Assembly: GCF_022179545.1 (NCBI RefSeq)
Contig: NZ_AP025518.1
Span: forward strand, 5,022,001-5,086,000
Reading direction: 5' to 3'
Origin: Mycolicibacterium fortuitum subsp. fortuitum
GTDB lineage: Bacteria > Actinomycetota > Actinomycetes > Mycobacteriales > Mycobacteriaceae
DNA length: 64,000 nt
A model generated the notes under the pieces. The model saw nothing but the letters and a program-made list of their open reading frames with translations, ran no database searches and was not told the DNA's origin. Within the stretch, counting starts at the first letter, position 1; the number at the start of each line of letters is the position of its first letter. Below are positions 56,917 to 64,000 of the stretch, piece by piece. The translations under genes were made by a program, and so were the position numbers.

Positions 56917-57094
56917 GACAGAGCCGACGTATTTATCGAAAGCGTATGACCAGTCCCCTCAAGCGTCAATGTTGTTGCATGAAACCGAGCGCTAGCTGCG
57001 GCGCGGTCATACGCAGCAGCAAAGTATGTCCGTCGGCGGGTTGCAATGGCTATCAGGGGCTGCCACGAGCGGGCTGTACGAGCTCGGATAACAG

Positions 57095-57126
57095 AAATGG
57101 CAGATCAGTTGCCTGATCTGCCATTT
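57095..57126 (-). terminator. hairpin after tRNA-Ala
   Basis: Perfect 14-base stem (57095-57108 with 57113-57126), core AAATGGCAGATCAG, loop of 4, 6 bases beyond the tRNA 3' end on the minus strand, followed by a T-rich run. Confidence 0.85.
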
Positions 57127-57131
57127 GAGAG

Positions 57132-57204
57132 TGGAGCTAAGGGGAATCGAACCCCTGACCTTCTCGATGCGAACGAGACGCGCTACCAACTGCGCTATAG
57201 CCCC
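57132..57204 (-). tRNA. tRNA-Ala (anticodon CGC)
   Basis: Minus strand reads GGGGCTA at the 5' end and TAGCTCC at the 3' end with one G-T pair. The anticodon arm is TCTCG-TTCGCAT-CGAGA with anticodon CGC, the T-arm GGGG-TTCGATT-CCCC. Discriminator A, CCA not encoded. It reads GCG codons. It marks the right edge of the accessory-looking block. Confidence 0.95.
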
Positions 57205-57258
57205 TGATACCGGACGAAAGGCTACCAGCCGTAGGCCCGGAACCGGAAACCGGCCGGC

Positions 57259-58449
57259 CTACTGCCCGGCAGCGCGTGGTAGATCGTATTCGCGGGACAT
57301 CGCCGAATACGACGCGTAGGCCAGATGTTCGAAGATGGGATCCTCGTCGTCGATGTCGAGGACGACCGCGCCGGGGCGACGGAGCCGTGCGGGGACGACA
57401 TCGAGCTTGTGGTCGTCGGTGTTCTCCACGCCGAGCCGGGACCGGGCCATGCGCTGTGCACGCCGACGCCGCAGCTGCTCCTCGATGCGCGTTTGACGGC
57501 GCAGGTAGGCCAGGTACAGCACGGTCAGCGTGGCGGCACCGCCGCACACCCACCAGGCCGACGGCGTGACCAGGAAGGCGGCGCCCGCAGAGAACAACAA
57601 CGTGGCGGCCAACACCGCGAGCACACGCTTGCGGAACTGGAACTTGCGGGCGCTGATCTCCGCAGCCTTCTTGGATTCGACCCTGCGCTGCCGGGTCGCG
57701 TGCAAGGACGCAACGGGCGTCTCAGCCTGGTCTTCCTCGACCGGCTGATCCTCGGCCTCGGGTTCCAGACCCGAGGAGTCGTCGACGTACTCGTACTCGT
57801 CGTCGGCGAGTTCGTCCGGATCCTCGGCCTCCTGGACAGCCTCTCGATTCTCGGACTCGTCGAGATCCACTGCGATCCGCTCGGTTTGGGCCTCCGACTC
57901 GGCAGCCTCGAATTCTTCGACGGGCTCCTCGACCGGTTCCTCGACCGCGACGGGCTCCGGCTCGGCTTCCGCCTCGGGCTGCGTCTCGAATTCCAATTCG
58001 AGTTCGGGCTCGCCAACTTCTTCCGGCTGCGCCTCAGCCGCTTCGGCCATCGCACCGACCGGCAGGGCGCCGGAATCCTCGTCGACGACATCGACATCGA
58101 GATAGTCGGGTTCGGGTGTCTCGACGCTCACCGCGGCCACCACGACGGTGCGCTGCACGGTGGCGTGGACCCGCACTTCGGCAGGCGCCTCGTCCTCCTC
58201 GAAGTCTTCATCGAGCTTCTCGTCGAGGTGGTCGGGTGTGTATTGCCAGTGCGGATCGCTGTGGTGCCCTGCGGCCGGGCCGCGCCGTAAGCGTTGCGCG
58301 TTGCGGCCACTGTTGAGCACTCGTGTCGCCAGGGCGACGTCACTGGTTCGACGCACCGAGTCGCGCTTGCTGATCAACATCGGGACCAAAACGAAAAGCC
58401 AGAGAACGACGAGGGAAATCCACAGCAGTGACTGGGGGATGCTTGGCAT
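57259..58449 (-). CDS. glpR: GlpR/SepX-like membrane protein
   Basis: Membrane protein of 396 residues: one N-terminal hydrophobic segment (about 7-26, LLWISLVVLWLFVLVPMLI), a long acidic low-complexity region (about 80-265, runs of EPEAE and EEPVEE), then a hydrophobic hairpin (about 290-332) and a cytoplasmic C-terminus. The position beside rimJ and glp/moeA matches Rv0996. This is the family named GlpR in Corynebacterium and SepX in Streptomyces, which links the gephyrin-like Glp to FtsZ at division sites. ATG at 58449 is chosen because the first helix starts there. Confidence 0.82.
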   Translation of the reverse strand: MPSIPQSLLWISLVVLWLFVLVPMLISKRDSVRRTSDVALATRVLNSGRNAQRLRRGPAAGHHSDPHWQYTPDHLDEKLDEDFEEDEAPAEVRVHATVQRTVVVAAVSVETPEPDYLDVDVVDEDSGALPVGAMAEAAEAQPEEVGEPELELEFETQPEAEAEPEPVAVEEPVEEPVEEFEAAESEAQTERIAVDLDESENREAVQEAEDPDELADDEYEYVDDSSGLEPEAEDQPVEEDQAETPVASLHATRQRRVESKKAAEISARKFQFRKRVLAVLAATLLFSAGAAFLVTPSAWWVCGGAATLTVLYLAYLRRQTRIEEQLRRRRAQRMARSRLGVENTDDHKLDVVPARLRRPGAVVLDIDDEDPIFEHLAYASYSAMSREYDLPRAAGQ

Positions 58450-58689
58450 GACGCCTGCTCCTTTCCCCTTCAGGCTAGGTCTGTGACCAGCGCATCCATG
58501 GACGGCGCGCCGACCCAATTACACACCTGTAATTCATTCGATACAAGCACCACTAGTCACACGTGTCACATTGGTAACAGGTAAGAAGTTCGATTTCGCT
58601 GAGATTGCTTCCAGGGCTGCAGATCCGGCGAAATCACGGCCACAGGCGCAATTTCGACACGGCGCGCCGCCGCACGAAACCTCGCCGAA
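58450..58689. other. rimJ-glpR intergenic region
   Basis: Non-coding 240 bp upstream of glpR. It is locally AT-richer than its surroundings near 58520-58610 and likely holds the glpR promoter. A short open frame on the plus strand (58571-58807) runs into rimJ and is not considered a gene. Confidence 0.4.
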
Positions 58690-59343
58690 TCAGCACCAAC
58701 TGGCCCGCCCGGCCGAAACCAGGGCCTGGGACGCCGAATGGGTCAGCTCCTCCAGGGTGAGCGCCACCAGCAGGTGGTCACGCCAGGCTCCGTCGACCTC
58801 GAGATAACGGCGCAGCAGCCCTTCCTCGCGGAACCCCACCCGGGCCAGGACAGCACGGCTCGCGGCGTTCTCCGGCCGTACGGTCGCCTCCACCCGGTGC
58901 AACTGCACCCCGGTGAAACAGTGGTCGAGCCCCAGCGCCAGCGCGCCCGTCGCCACCCCGCCGCCGGTCTTGTCACTGGCCACCCAGTAGCCGATCCAGG
59001 CCGACCGCAGCGCACCGTGCGTGACGTTGCCGATCGTGAGCTGCCCGGCGAACTCCCCGTCGAGCTCGATCACATACGGCAGCATGCGGCCGCGCCGAGC
59101 CTCACCCCGCAGGCCAGAGCAGATCGCGGGCCATGACGAAACAGCATGGCGGACACGCCAATCCACACCGCTGACCGGTTCCCAGGGCTCCAGGTGAGCC
59201 TGGTCGGCCAACCGAATCCGGCTCCACACCGCGGCGTCGCGCAGCCGCACCGGCCGTAGCCGCACCACACCCGCCTGCACCCGCAGCGGCCCGATCGGAC
59301 CGGGCCAACCCGGGTGAAAAGCACTGGACCGCAGCAGGCTCAT
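58690..59343 (-). CDS. rimJ: GNAT-family ribosomal-protein-alanine acetyltransferase (RimJ-like)
   Basis: N-acetyltransferase of 217 residues with the RimJ/RimL pattern: LRPVRLRDAAVWSRIRLAD near the start, IGYWVASDKTGGGVATGALALGLDH (acetyl-CoA loop) and VRPENAASRAVLARVGFREEG. E. coli RimJ acetylates the N-terminal alanine of ribosomal protein S5. Position matches Rv0995. It is 46 bp downstream of glp/moeA on the same strand. Confidence 0.9.
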   Translation of the reverse strand: MSLLRSSAFHPGWPGPIGPLRVQAGVVRLRPVRLRDAAVWSRIRLADQAHLEPWEPVSGVDWRVRHAVSSWPAICSGLRGEARRGRMLPYVIELDGEFAGQLTIGNVTHGALRSAWIGYWVASDKTGGGVATGALALGLDHCFTGVQLHRVEATVRPENAASRAVLARVGFREEGLLRRYLEVDGAWRDHLLVALTLEELTHSASQALVSAGRASWC

Positions 59344-59389
59344 CCACGCATTCGTTTCGTCAGACCGTCATTCATCGAATGAAGTCTTA

Positions 59390-60628
59390 TCAGCCGCGCT
59401 GAGCCAGGAATGCCACATCCACGGTTTCACCGGTGCGGACGTCGTCGACCTCGCTCGGAATCACCACGAGGCAGTTCGCCTCGGCGAGCGTGGCCAGCAA
59501 ATGGGTCGATGCCCCCGGCGCCCCGCCCAGCGCCTGCACCAGGTACTCGCCGGTGTCCTGGTCACGCATCAACTGTCCGCGCAGATATCCCGTGCGCCCG
59601 GCGACCGAGCTGATCGGTGCCAGCGTGCGGGCCTGTACGACGCGCCGCATGGGCTGACGCTTGCCCAGCGAGAGCCGGATCAGCGGGCGGACCATCACCT
59701 CGAACACGACGAGCGCGCTGACGGGGTTGGCGGGCAGCAGGAACACCGGGACGCGGTCGCGGCCGAGCTGTCCGAAGCCCTGCACCGAACCGGGGTGCAT
59801 CGCGATGCGCGACACCTCCATCTCGCCGAGCTCGGAGAGCACGGTGCGCACCGACTCGGCCGCGGCCCCGCCCACCGCCCCGGCGATCACCACGATCTCA
59901 TTCCGATTGACTTGGCCCTCAACGGTTTCGCGTAGCTCCCGCGGATCGGTGCTGATGATCCCGACCCGGTTGACCTCCGCGCCCGCGTCGCGGCCCGCGG
60001 CCGCCAGCGCGTAGGAGTTCACGTCGTAGACCTGGCCGGTTCCGGGTGTGCGGGAGACGTCGACGAGCTCGCCGCCCACACACATCACCGACAGCCTCGG
60101 CCGCGGGTGCACCAGCACGCGGTCTCGTCCGACCGCAGCCAGCAGCCCCACCTGGGCCGGACCGATGATGGTGCCGGCCCGGACCGCGACATCTCCGGGT
60201 TGCACGTCGTCTCCGGTACGCCGGACGTAGGCGCCCGAACGCACGCTGCGCAGGATCCGGACCCGGTTCTCGCCACCATCGGTCCACCGCAACGGCAGCA
60301 CCGCGTCGGCCAACGTCGGCATCGGAGCTCCGGTCTGCACGCGGGCCGCTTGCCGGGGCTGTAACCGGCTCGGAGTTCGAGCCCCCGCCTCGATCGAGCC
60401 CATCACCGGCAGGCTGATCTCACCCGCGCCGTCGCCCACGGACAACACATCGACACTGCGCACCGCGTAGCCGTCGATCGCGGCCTGATCGAATCCCGGC
60501 ATGGGCCGTTCGGTCACGACCTCCTCGGCACACATCAGACCCTGTGACTCGGCGATGGCCACTCGCACCGGTCGGGGCGCCACCGCGGCAGCCGCTACCC
60601 GAGCCTGCTGTTCCTCGACCGAACGCAC
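59390..60628 (-). CDS. glp: gephyrin-like Glp/MoeA protein with altered active site
   Basis: MoeA-fold protein of 412 residues in the position of Rv0994 (moeA1). The gephyrin-type N-terminal part (MPGFDQAAIDGYAVR, VQTGAPMP) and the PANPVSALVVFEVMVRP segment are kept. The catalytic stretch that in MoeA reads like TGD-E and GGVSxGxxD is here CVGGEL and AGAVGGAA, so metal-insertion activity is doubtful. Corynebacterial Glp acts in cell division with GlpR, encoded two genes away. GTG start. galU lies upstream; an inverted repeat (60647-60654/60678-60685) separates them. Confidence 0.85.
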   Translation of the reverse strand: MRSVEEQQARVAAAAVAPRPVRVAIAESQGLMCAEEVVTERPMPGFDQAAIDGYAVRSVDVLSVGDGAGEISLPVMGSIEAGARTPSRLQPRQAARVQTGAPMPTLADAVLPLRWTDGGENRVRILRSVRSGAYVRRTGDDVQPGDVAVRAGTIIGPAQVGLLAAVGRDRVLVHPRPRLSVMCVGGELVDVSRTPGTGQVYDVNSYALAAAGRDAGAEVNRVGIISTDPRELRETVEGQVNRNEIVVIAGAVGGAAAESVRTVLSELGEMEVSRIAMHPGSVQGFGQLGRDRVPVFLLPANPVSALVVFEVMVRPLIRLSLGKRQPMRRVVQARTLAPISSVAGRTGYLRGQLMRDQDTGEYLVQALGGAPGASTHLLATLAEANCLVVIPSEVDDVRTGETVDVAFLAQRG

Positions 60629-60693
60629 AACACGCCTTCCTATCTACGGGCCCTGACTACCGGACAACGCGCGGCGTAGGGCCCGACGCGTTG

Positions 60694-61623
60694 CTAGCCC
60701 TCCTGTCCGGACAGACCCAACCGTTCGACCAGCCACCGCCGCAACTCGGGGCCGTAGTCGTCACGTTCCAATGCAAAGTCAACCGCAGCCTTCAGGTACC
60801 CGCCGGGATTTCCCAGGTCGTGTCGGGCCCCGCGGTGCACGACCACATGCACCGGATGGCCCTCTTCGATCAGCAGCGCGATGGCGTCGGTCAGCTGGAT
60901 CTCTCCGCCCACCCCGCGCGAAACACGACGTAGCGCATCGAAGATCGCCCGGTCCAGCAAGTAGCGGCCGGCCGCGGCGTACGGGGACGGCGCGTCCTCG
61001 GCCTTGGGTTTTTCCACCATGCCCTTGACCCGCAGCACGTTCGGATTGGCCGCGTCGGGCACGGTCTCGACGTCGAACACGCCGTAGGCGCTGATCTTGT
61101 CTTCGGGCACCTCGATGGCGCACAGCACGGTGCCCCCGCGCTTGGCACGCACCTTCGACATGGTCTCCAGCACGCCCGTAGGCAGGACCAGATCGTCGGG
61201 CAGCAGCACTGCGATCGCGTCCTCGTCGGGCGACAGCGCGCTCTCGACGCAGCCGATGGCATGCCCGAGGCCGAGAGGCTCGGCCTGCACCACGGATTCG
61301 ACCTTGATCAGCTCGGGTGCGCGGCGCACCTTTTCCAGCATGGTCTTCTTGCCGCGGGCCTCGAGCGTGCCCTCAAGCACGAGGTCCTCGACGAAGTGCG
61401 CGACGACGCCGTCTTTGCCCTCGGAGGTGATGATGATCAGCCGCTCGGCGCCCGCCTCGGCCGCCTCGGCCGCGACCAGCTCGATACCGGGGGTGTCGAC
61501 CACGGGCAGCAGTTCCTTGGGGACCGTCTTGGTCGCCGGCAGGAAGCGCGTACCCAGACCGGCCGCGGGGACCACGGCGGTGTAGGGAATCGGCACTTCA
61601 GGCGCCTTGGGAGAGGTGCTCAT
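60694..61623 (-). CDS. galU: UTP-glucose-1-phosphate uridylyltransferase
   Basis: Makes UDP-glucose from UTP and glucose-1-phosphate for polysaccharide, galactan and trehalose synthesis. Motifs: VVPAAGLGTRFLPATK with the basic KTVPKELLP next to it, GLGHAIGCVE, and LLPDDLVLP. Length 309 is normal. Position matches Rv0993. ATG at 61623; its gene is divergent from the 5-FTHF cyclo-ligase with 27 bp between starts. Confidence 0.96.
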   Translation of the reverse strand: MSTSPKAPEVPIPYTAVVPAAGLGTRFLPATKTVPKELLPVVDTPGIELVAAEAAEAGAERLIIITSEGKDGVVAHFVEDLVLEGTLEARGKKTMLEKVRRAPELIKVESVVQAEPLGLGHAIGCVESALSPDEDAIAVLLPDDLVLPTGVLETMSKVRAKRGGTVLCAIEVPEDKISAYGVFDVETVPDAANPNVLRVKGMVEKPKAEDAPSPYAAAGRYLLDRAIFDALRRVSRGVGGEIQLTDAIALLIEEGHPVHVVVHRGARHDLGNPGGYLKAAVDFALERDDYGPELRRWLVERLGLSGQEG

Positions 61624-61650
61624 CGTTCACACACTAACGTCAGTTCTGAA

Positions 61651-62250
61651 ATGGTGGAGGGCGTGACCCCGCCGACCAAGACCGAGTTGCGAACCGGCGT
61701 TCTACGTGCAAGACGGGCCGTGCTGACGGACCGCCGGGAGCGCGAGGCGCAGGCACTTTGCCACTGGCTGCCCGCGCTTGTCCGCCCCGGGCAGACGGTG
61801 TGTGCCTACGTTCCGGTCGGCTCCGAACCCGGGTCGGAGGCCATGCTGGACAACCTGCTGGAACTCGGTGTGCGCGTACTACTTCCGGTTGCCCGCAACG
61901 ACGCAGACGGGCGCGCACTGCCGATGCAGTGGGGCATCTACGTACCCGGCACGTTGGCGGCCGCCGAGTTCGGCCTGCGTGAGCCTGCGCCACCGTGGTT
62001 GCCCGCCGGATCGGTCGCCGATGCCGAGGTGGTCCTGGTGCCCGCCCTGGCCGTCGACCGCAACGGAAATCGGCTGGGCCGCGGCGCCGGCTTCTACGAC
62101 CGCAGCCTGATCTATGCCGCTCCCCACGCGCGGCTGGTTGCGGTGGTGCGGGACGACGAGTTGGTCGATGCGCTGCCCGCCGATCCACACGATGTCCGGA
62201 TGACGCACGCGCTGACGCCGTCGGGCGGAATCGTCACGTTGCGGGGCTGA
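61651..62250 (+). CDS. 5-formyltetrahydrofolate cyclo-ligase
   Basis: ATP-dependent enzyme of 199 residues converting 5-formyl-THF to 5,10-methenyl-THF (MTHFS family). The conserved C-terminal ATP-binding loop RLGRGAGFYDRSL and VPALAVDRNG are present, with YVPVGSEPGS earlier. Position matches Rv0992c. The start is uncertain: ATG at 61651 has no ribosome site, while GTG at 61663 follows GGAGGG too closely; a leaderless ATG fits best. Confidence 0.92.
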   Translation: MVEGVTPPTKTELRTGVLRARRAVLTDRREREAQALCHWLPALVRPGQTVCAYVPVGSEPGSEAMLDNLLELGVRVLLPVARNDADGRALPMQWGIYVPGTLAAAEFGLREPAPPWLPAGSVADAEVVLVPALAVDRNGNRLGRGAGFYDRSLIYAAPHARLVAVVRDDELVDALPADPHDVRMTHALTPSGGIVTLRG

Positions 62251-62268
62251 GCGGTCCAGAATCCTCAG

Positions 62269-63507
62269 GTGGTCGATCCGGTGAGCGCTGACTTCAGCGT
62301 GCGTATGCAGCTGATCGTCGACGTCCTGGCCCAAACCCTGGATCGGGCGGTGCTCTTCGACGACGAGGAGCTGACCCCGATCACGCACAGTCGTCAGCTC
62401 GGCGAACTCGACGACGTGCGGGTCCACAGCGTGCTGCAACGCGAAACCCGCGCCGAGGTCAAGGCGGCGCTGTTCGAATTCGGGATCGGCTCGGCGGACT
62501 CGGCGCTGTGGATCCCGGCTTTTCCGCAATACAACCTGATGCCGCGGCTCTGTGTGCCGGTGCGATCGGCATCCGAGCGGTTCGGCTATCTGTGGATCAT
62601 CGTTCCCGACGGCTCGCTGTCCGAGCATGGCCGGCAGCTGGCCGAGCGGGCGGGTGCCGACCTGCGGGACGTCCTCGACCGCCGCAACGCGGCACTGCGC
62701 GCCGAAGAGTCGGCGCAGCAAGGCCTTCTGATGCGGCTGATCGCTGCCGAGGAGCCCGGTCAGGCCGCAGCGGTGGTCGCCGAACTGCAGACCAGGGCGA
62801 TGGCCGAGCCGCATGACGTGGTCCAGGTTTTCCGGTTCCGGCCCGGCGCCGCAGCCAAGGTCGATCCGGTCGACCGGAGCCTGGCGCTGCGCCTCCGGCT
62901 GGCGGCGGCCACCGACCGGACGCGCCGGTGGTACACCCTGGCGGGATCGCCCACCACGATCCTCGCGGTGGCGGGTTCCGCCGCCGGGTCTGCGACAACC
63001 GCCGAGACCGTGGCCCAGGGGGTCCGGGCCAGCTACGGCGCACGACCTCCGATCGGCACCTCGGGCGCGCCGTTGCCGATAACGCAAGCAGCGCTTGGGT
63101 TTCGCCAGTCCAGCCTGGCCCTGACGCTGGCAGAGATCGGTGCGGGCAGCACCCAGGTCGCGGACTGGTCAGCACTCGGCTCATGGCGCACCCTGGCGTT
63201 GCTGGGCAAGGCATACGGGCCGGACCGGCTGCACGATCTGGTCCACCCCGGGATCGTCGGCCTGATCGAGCAGCGTCGCGACGACCTCCTCCGCACGCTG
63301 GAGACCTACCTGGCCAACGGTGGCGACGTGCGGCGCACTTCGGAGGAGCTGTTTCTGCACCGCTCCACGCTGTACTACCGGTTGGAGAAACTGACCGAGG
63401 CCGTCGGCGGCGATCTGAACGACGGTGAGACCCGGTTCGAGCTGATGTTGAGCCTGCGGCTGGCCCGGCTGGCCGGCCTGTACCACCCCGATTCGACAGA
63501 TGTCTGA
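62269..63507 (+). CDS. PucR-family helix-turn-helix regulator
   Basis: Protein of 412 residues. The C-terminal PucR-type helix-turn-helix is clear: LETYLANGGDVRRTSEEL and LHRSTLYYRLEKLTEAVG. The N-terminal 150 residues look like a GAF-type sensory domain (RLCVPVRSASERFGYLWII). PucR proteins regulate purine or amino-acid catabolism and transport. It lies 18 bp after the cyclo-ligase and just upstream of an amino-acid permease gene, a likely target. GTG start. Confidence 0.87.
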   Translation: MVDPVSADFSVRMQLIVDVLAQTLDRAVLFDDEELTPITHSRQLGELDDVRVHSVLQRETRAEVKAALFEFGIGSADSALWIPAFPQYNLMPRLCVPVRSASERFGYLWIIVPDGSLSEHGRQLAERAGADLRDVLDRRNAALRAEESAQQGLLMRLIAAEEPGQAAAVVAELQTRAMAEPHDVVQVFRFRPGAAAKVDPVDRSLALRLRLAAATDRTRRWYTLAGSPTTILAVAGSAAGSATTAETVAQGVRASYGARPPIGTSGAPLPITQAALGFRQSSLALTLAEIGAGSTQVADWSALGSWRTLALLGKAYGPDRLHDLVHPGIVGLIEQRRDDLLRTLETYLANGGDVRRTSEELFLHRSTLYYRLEKLTEAVGGDLNDGETRFELMLSLRLARLAGLYHPDSTDV

Positions 63508-63632
63508 ACAGACCGGCTGAGTTTCCTACAGTTTCGGCCGTATTTCGGCTCCATCCAGCGGGCGGCGGGCATAGCGTTTCCTTCTGGCCGCTTGTGACCT
63601 GAGTCACACATCACGGAGGAGTCGGTACGCAG
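63508..63632. other. PucR-permease intergenic region
   Basis: Non-coding 125 bp. GGAGGA at 63615-63620 is the nearest ribosome-site-like run, 12 bases before the permease ATG. Probable location of the permease promoter; TGTGACCTGAGTCACA (63593-63608) is an inverted repeat with TGTGAC/GTCACA arms around CTGA and could be a regulatory site. Confidence 0.4.
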
Positions 63633-64000
63633 ATGGGTGAAGCACCCGCTTTGAAGAAGGCACTCAGTCAGCGGCAGTTGACGATGATCGCCATCGGCGG
63701 CGTGATCGGCGCCGGCCTGTTCGTCGGATCCGGAGTAGTGATCGGCGCCACCGGGCCCGGCTCATTCATCACCTACGCGCTGGCCGGTGTCCTGGTCATC
63801 ATGGTGATGCGGATGCTGGCCGAGATGGCGGTGGCCAATCCGTCGACCGGCTCGTTCGCCGATTACGCCCGCAACTCGCTGGGCAACTGGGCGGGATTCT
63901 CCGTCGGCTGGCTGTACTGGTACTTCTGGGTGATCGTCGTCGGCTTCGAAGCCATTGCGGGCGCGAAGATCATCCAGTTCTGGGTGGACGTGCCGGTCTG
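63633..64000 (+). CDS. amino-acid permease (APC superfamily), N-terminal part
   Basis: Partial gene that runs off the window; 122 residues are visible. The start MGEAPALKKALSQRQLTMIAIGG leads into GGVIGAGLFVGSG, the first-helix signature of the amino acid-polyamine-organocation superfamily, followed by the second and third hydrophobic segments (ITYALAGVLVIMVMRMLAEM, FSVGWLYWYFWVIVVGFEA). It resembles GABA and related permeases. Substrate cannot be told. The PucR-type gene just upstream may regulate it. Confidence 0.88.
   Translation, partial: MGEAPALKKALSQRQLTMIAIGGVIGAGLFVGSGVVIGATGPGSFITYALAGVLVIMVMRMLAEMAVANPSTGSFADYARNSLGNWAGFSVGWLYWYFWVIVVGFEAIAGAKIIQFWVDVPV

Noticed and set aside
58571..58807. 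Possible 78-residue gene on the plus strand between glpR and rimJ
   Set aside because: Half of it is antisense to rimJ and no homologous pattern is visible.

Overview
The window is GC-rich actinobacterial DNA, almost certainly from a fast-growing Mycobacterium (Mycolicibacterium). Most of it follows the gene order of M. tuberculosis Rv1019 down to Rv0992c: tetR, tRNA-Gln, glmU, prs, lpqT, rplY, pth, pks16, ispE, ksgA, rpfB, tatD, metG, pabB, rsmI, pmt, arcA, alkB, the cAMP-regulated acetyltransferase, glpR, rimJ, glp/moeA, galU and 5-FTHF cyclo-ligase. GTG starts, ATGA overlaps and strong I-shaped hairpin terminators are frequent. The gene-order comparison is from memory, not from a search.

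Region by region: (1) 1-7.5 kb is a five-gene operon-like cluster, DUF4132, MoxR AAA+ ATPase, DUF5682, VWA protein and a twin-SWIM protein, matching in content and order the uncharacterised yehI-yehL-yehM-yehP-yehQ set of E. coli. It is the best candidate for a poorly described system. (2) 7.5-10.4 kb holds a LysA paralogue, an SRPBCC/ArsR pair with two palindromic operators, and a TetR regulator. (3) 10.4-16.6 kb is the glmU-prs-arsC-lpqT and rplY-pth housekeeping block. (4) 16.6-20.3 kb carries a metallophosphoesterase, a 4Fe-4S protein with a palindrome at its start, and small exported proteins. (5) 20.4-30.4 kb has pks16, ispE, a soluble kinase wedged in on the opposite strand, ksgA, rpfB, tatD, metG and gdhA. 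(6) 30.4-32.7 kb is a FAD oxidoreductase/ECF41 sigma factor pair with a recognisable ECF41 promoter. (7) 32.7-36.8 kb has pabB, rsmI and pmt, followed by one IS30-family element. (8) 38.2-46.3 kb has arcA and soxR around a SoxR box, alkB, lipoproteins, an AroE-like protein, the cAMP-gated acetyltransferase, and a modA with a TOBE regulator but without modBC.

(9) 46.4-57.0 kb looks accessory: aldehyde dehydrogenase, a type VII secretion-like small protein pair, SDRs, an enoyl-CoA hydratase, three TetR regulators with visible operators, and two cytochromes P450. The first P450 appears to have a +1 frameshift near its N-terminus. The block ends at a tRNA-Ala gene. (10) 57.1-64 kb returns to conserved order: glpR (a membrane partner of the gephyrin-like Glp), rimJ, glp/moeA, galU, 5-FTHF cyclo-ligase, a PucR-type regulator and the start of an amino-acid permease that runs off the end.

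No CRISPR array, prophage, rRNA or replication origin was seen.
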